NCBI RefSeq assembly: GCF_018603885.1
Contig: NZ_JAHGAW010000001.1
Span: 186,001-250,000, forward strand
Reading direction: 5' to 3'
Length of the DNA: 64,000 nucleotides
Origin: Sphingobium nicotianae
Lineage (GTDB): Bacteria > Pseudomonadota > Alphaproteobacteria > Sphingomonadales > Sphingomonadaceae
How positions within the stretch are numbered: position 1 is the first letter of the stretch; each line of letters starts with the position of its first letter. Of this stretch, positions 63,615 through 64,000 are shown one piece after another. The notes below the pieces were generated by a model, which saw only the letters and a list, made by a program, of their open reading frames with translations, made no database searches and was not told the origin of the DNA. A program made the position numbers and the translations under genes.

Positions 63615-64000
63615 ATGGCCGTCCAGTACAGCTTCGTCATGAAAGGTCTCACAAAGACCTTTCCCGGCGCTAACAAGCCGGTTTTCAACAATATTAACCT
63701 GCAGTTCCTGCCCGGCACCAAGATCGCCGTGATCGGCGTGAACGGCGCCGGCAAGTCGACGCTGATGAAGGTGATCGCCGGTCTGGACACCGAGTTTCAG
63801 GGCGAAGCCTGGGCGGCTGAGGGCATTCGCGTGGGCTATCTCGCGCAGGAGCCGCAGCTCGATGCGAGCAAGACCGTCATCGAAAATGTTAAGGATGGCG
63901 TGCGCGGCGTCGCCGATCTGGTCGATCGCTTCAACGAGATCAGCACCATCATGGGCGATCCGCCGGAGGATGTCGATTTCGACGCGCTCATGGAAGAGAT
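63615..64000 (+). CDS. ettA: ABC-F protein EttA, energy-dependent translational throttle (partial)
   Basis: The first 128 codons of an ABC-F ATPase, cut by the window end. The start MAVQYSFVMKGLTKTFPGAN (in part), the Walker A GVNGAGKSTLMKVIAG and the segment GYLAQEPQLDASKTV are those of EttA. It acts on the ribosome E site and links translation to ATP levels. The start ATG at 63615 follows AGGACCC. Only the N-terminal half of the first nucleotide-binding domain is seen. Confidence 0.9.
   Translation, partial: MAVQYSFVMKGLTKTFPGANKPVFNNINLQFLPGTKIAVIGVNGAGKSTLMKVIAGLDTEFQGEAWAAEGIRVGYLAQEPQLDASKTVIENVKDGVRGVADLVDRFNEISTIMGDPPEDVDFDALMEE

Overview
The window is high-GC chromosomal DNA from an alphaproteobacterium, most likely of the order Sphingomonadales. 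The pointers are proteins typical of that group (a PEP-CTERM protein with the motif PEPASWALM, a TIGR02300/FYDLN protein, a DUF1476 zeta-type ATPase inhibitor, a CP4-like class II AroA, a ThiS-ThiG fusion) and strong GC bias at third codon positions. This is inferred from gene content; no database was searched.

Layout. (1) 1-26 kb is core chromosome: the accC start and accB, aroQ, a thiS-thiG fusion, csbD-like and GNAT genes, a split scoA/scoB locus with an acid phosphatase and a 39-codon gene in between, a ferritin-like protein and an MFS carrier, leuC - 35-codon membrane peptide - leuD, DUF1476, bolA and grxD, a blaI/blaR1-like pair with its operator, an MBL hydrolase, nadA-nadC, RNase T2, DUF4112, an orphan oligopeptide-binding lipoprotein, DUF488, tRNA-Leu, ihfB, rpsA, cmk, a small membrane protein, aroA and a TIGR02300 protein. 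(2) 26.0-45.2 kb is an integrated element of about 19 kb. It sits in the 3' end of tRNA-Ala(GGC) and is bounded by identical 18-bp repeats (26065-26082 and 45188-45205), with a P4-type tyrosine integrase just inside the right end. A leftward early block follows (599-aa protein, AlpA-like regulator, small genes, a winged-helix replication-type protein with DNA repeats inside its gene, two long-overlapping genes, a secreted protein). Cargo includes a 1105-aa methyltransferase with an N-terminal nuclease-like motif, a ParB/DUF6551-like protein with an HTH regulator, a 744-aa three-TM protein with a 91-aa membrane partner, and an ISL3-type transposase. (3) 45.2-64 kb returns to chromosome: a decayed response-regulator remnant, ECF sigma factor - Ser/Thr kinase - PEP-CTERM protein, gyrA, DUF2306, a TPR protein, an Lrp regulator, a divergent histidine kinase, a polysaccharide deacetylase, tRNA-Met/Ile2, an MFS - amidohydrolase - MetE-like cluster, tRNA-Pro, a small lipoprotein, and the start of an ettA-type ABC-F gene cut by the window end.

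How the genes work together. Housekeeping modules are clear: fatty acid, aromatic, leucine, NAD and thiamine biosynthesis, ketone-body CoA transfer, Fe-S assembly (BolA/Grx4) and translation (S1, EttA). The element looks like a phage-satellite or integrative element rather than a full prophage, because no capsid, tail or large terminase gene is visible. The most unusual signal is a set of direct repeats (TTTTGCGACCGT) and GGAAAC hexamers inside the replication-type gene 39838-40668. They lie in different reading frames, so selection on DNA is more likely than on protein; this resembles an initiator gene carrying its own origin. The most novel candidate proteins are the 744-aa/91-aa membrane pair and the nuclease-methyltransferase fusion, both in positions typical of defence cargo.
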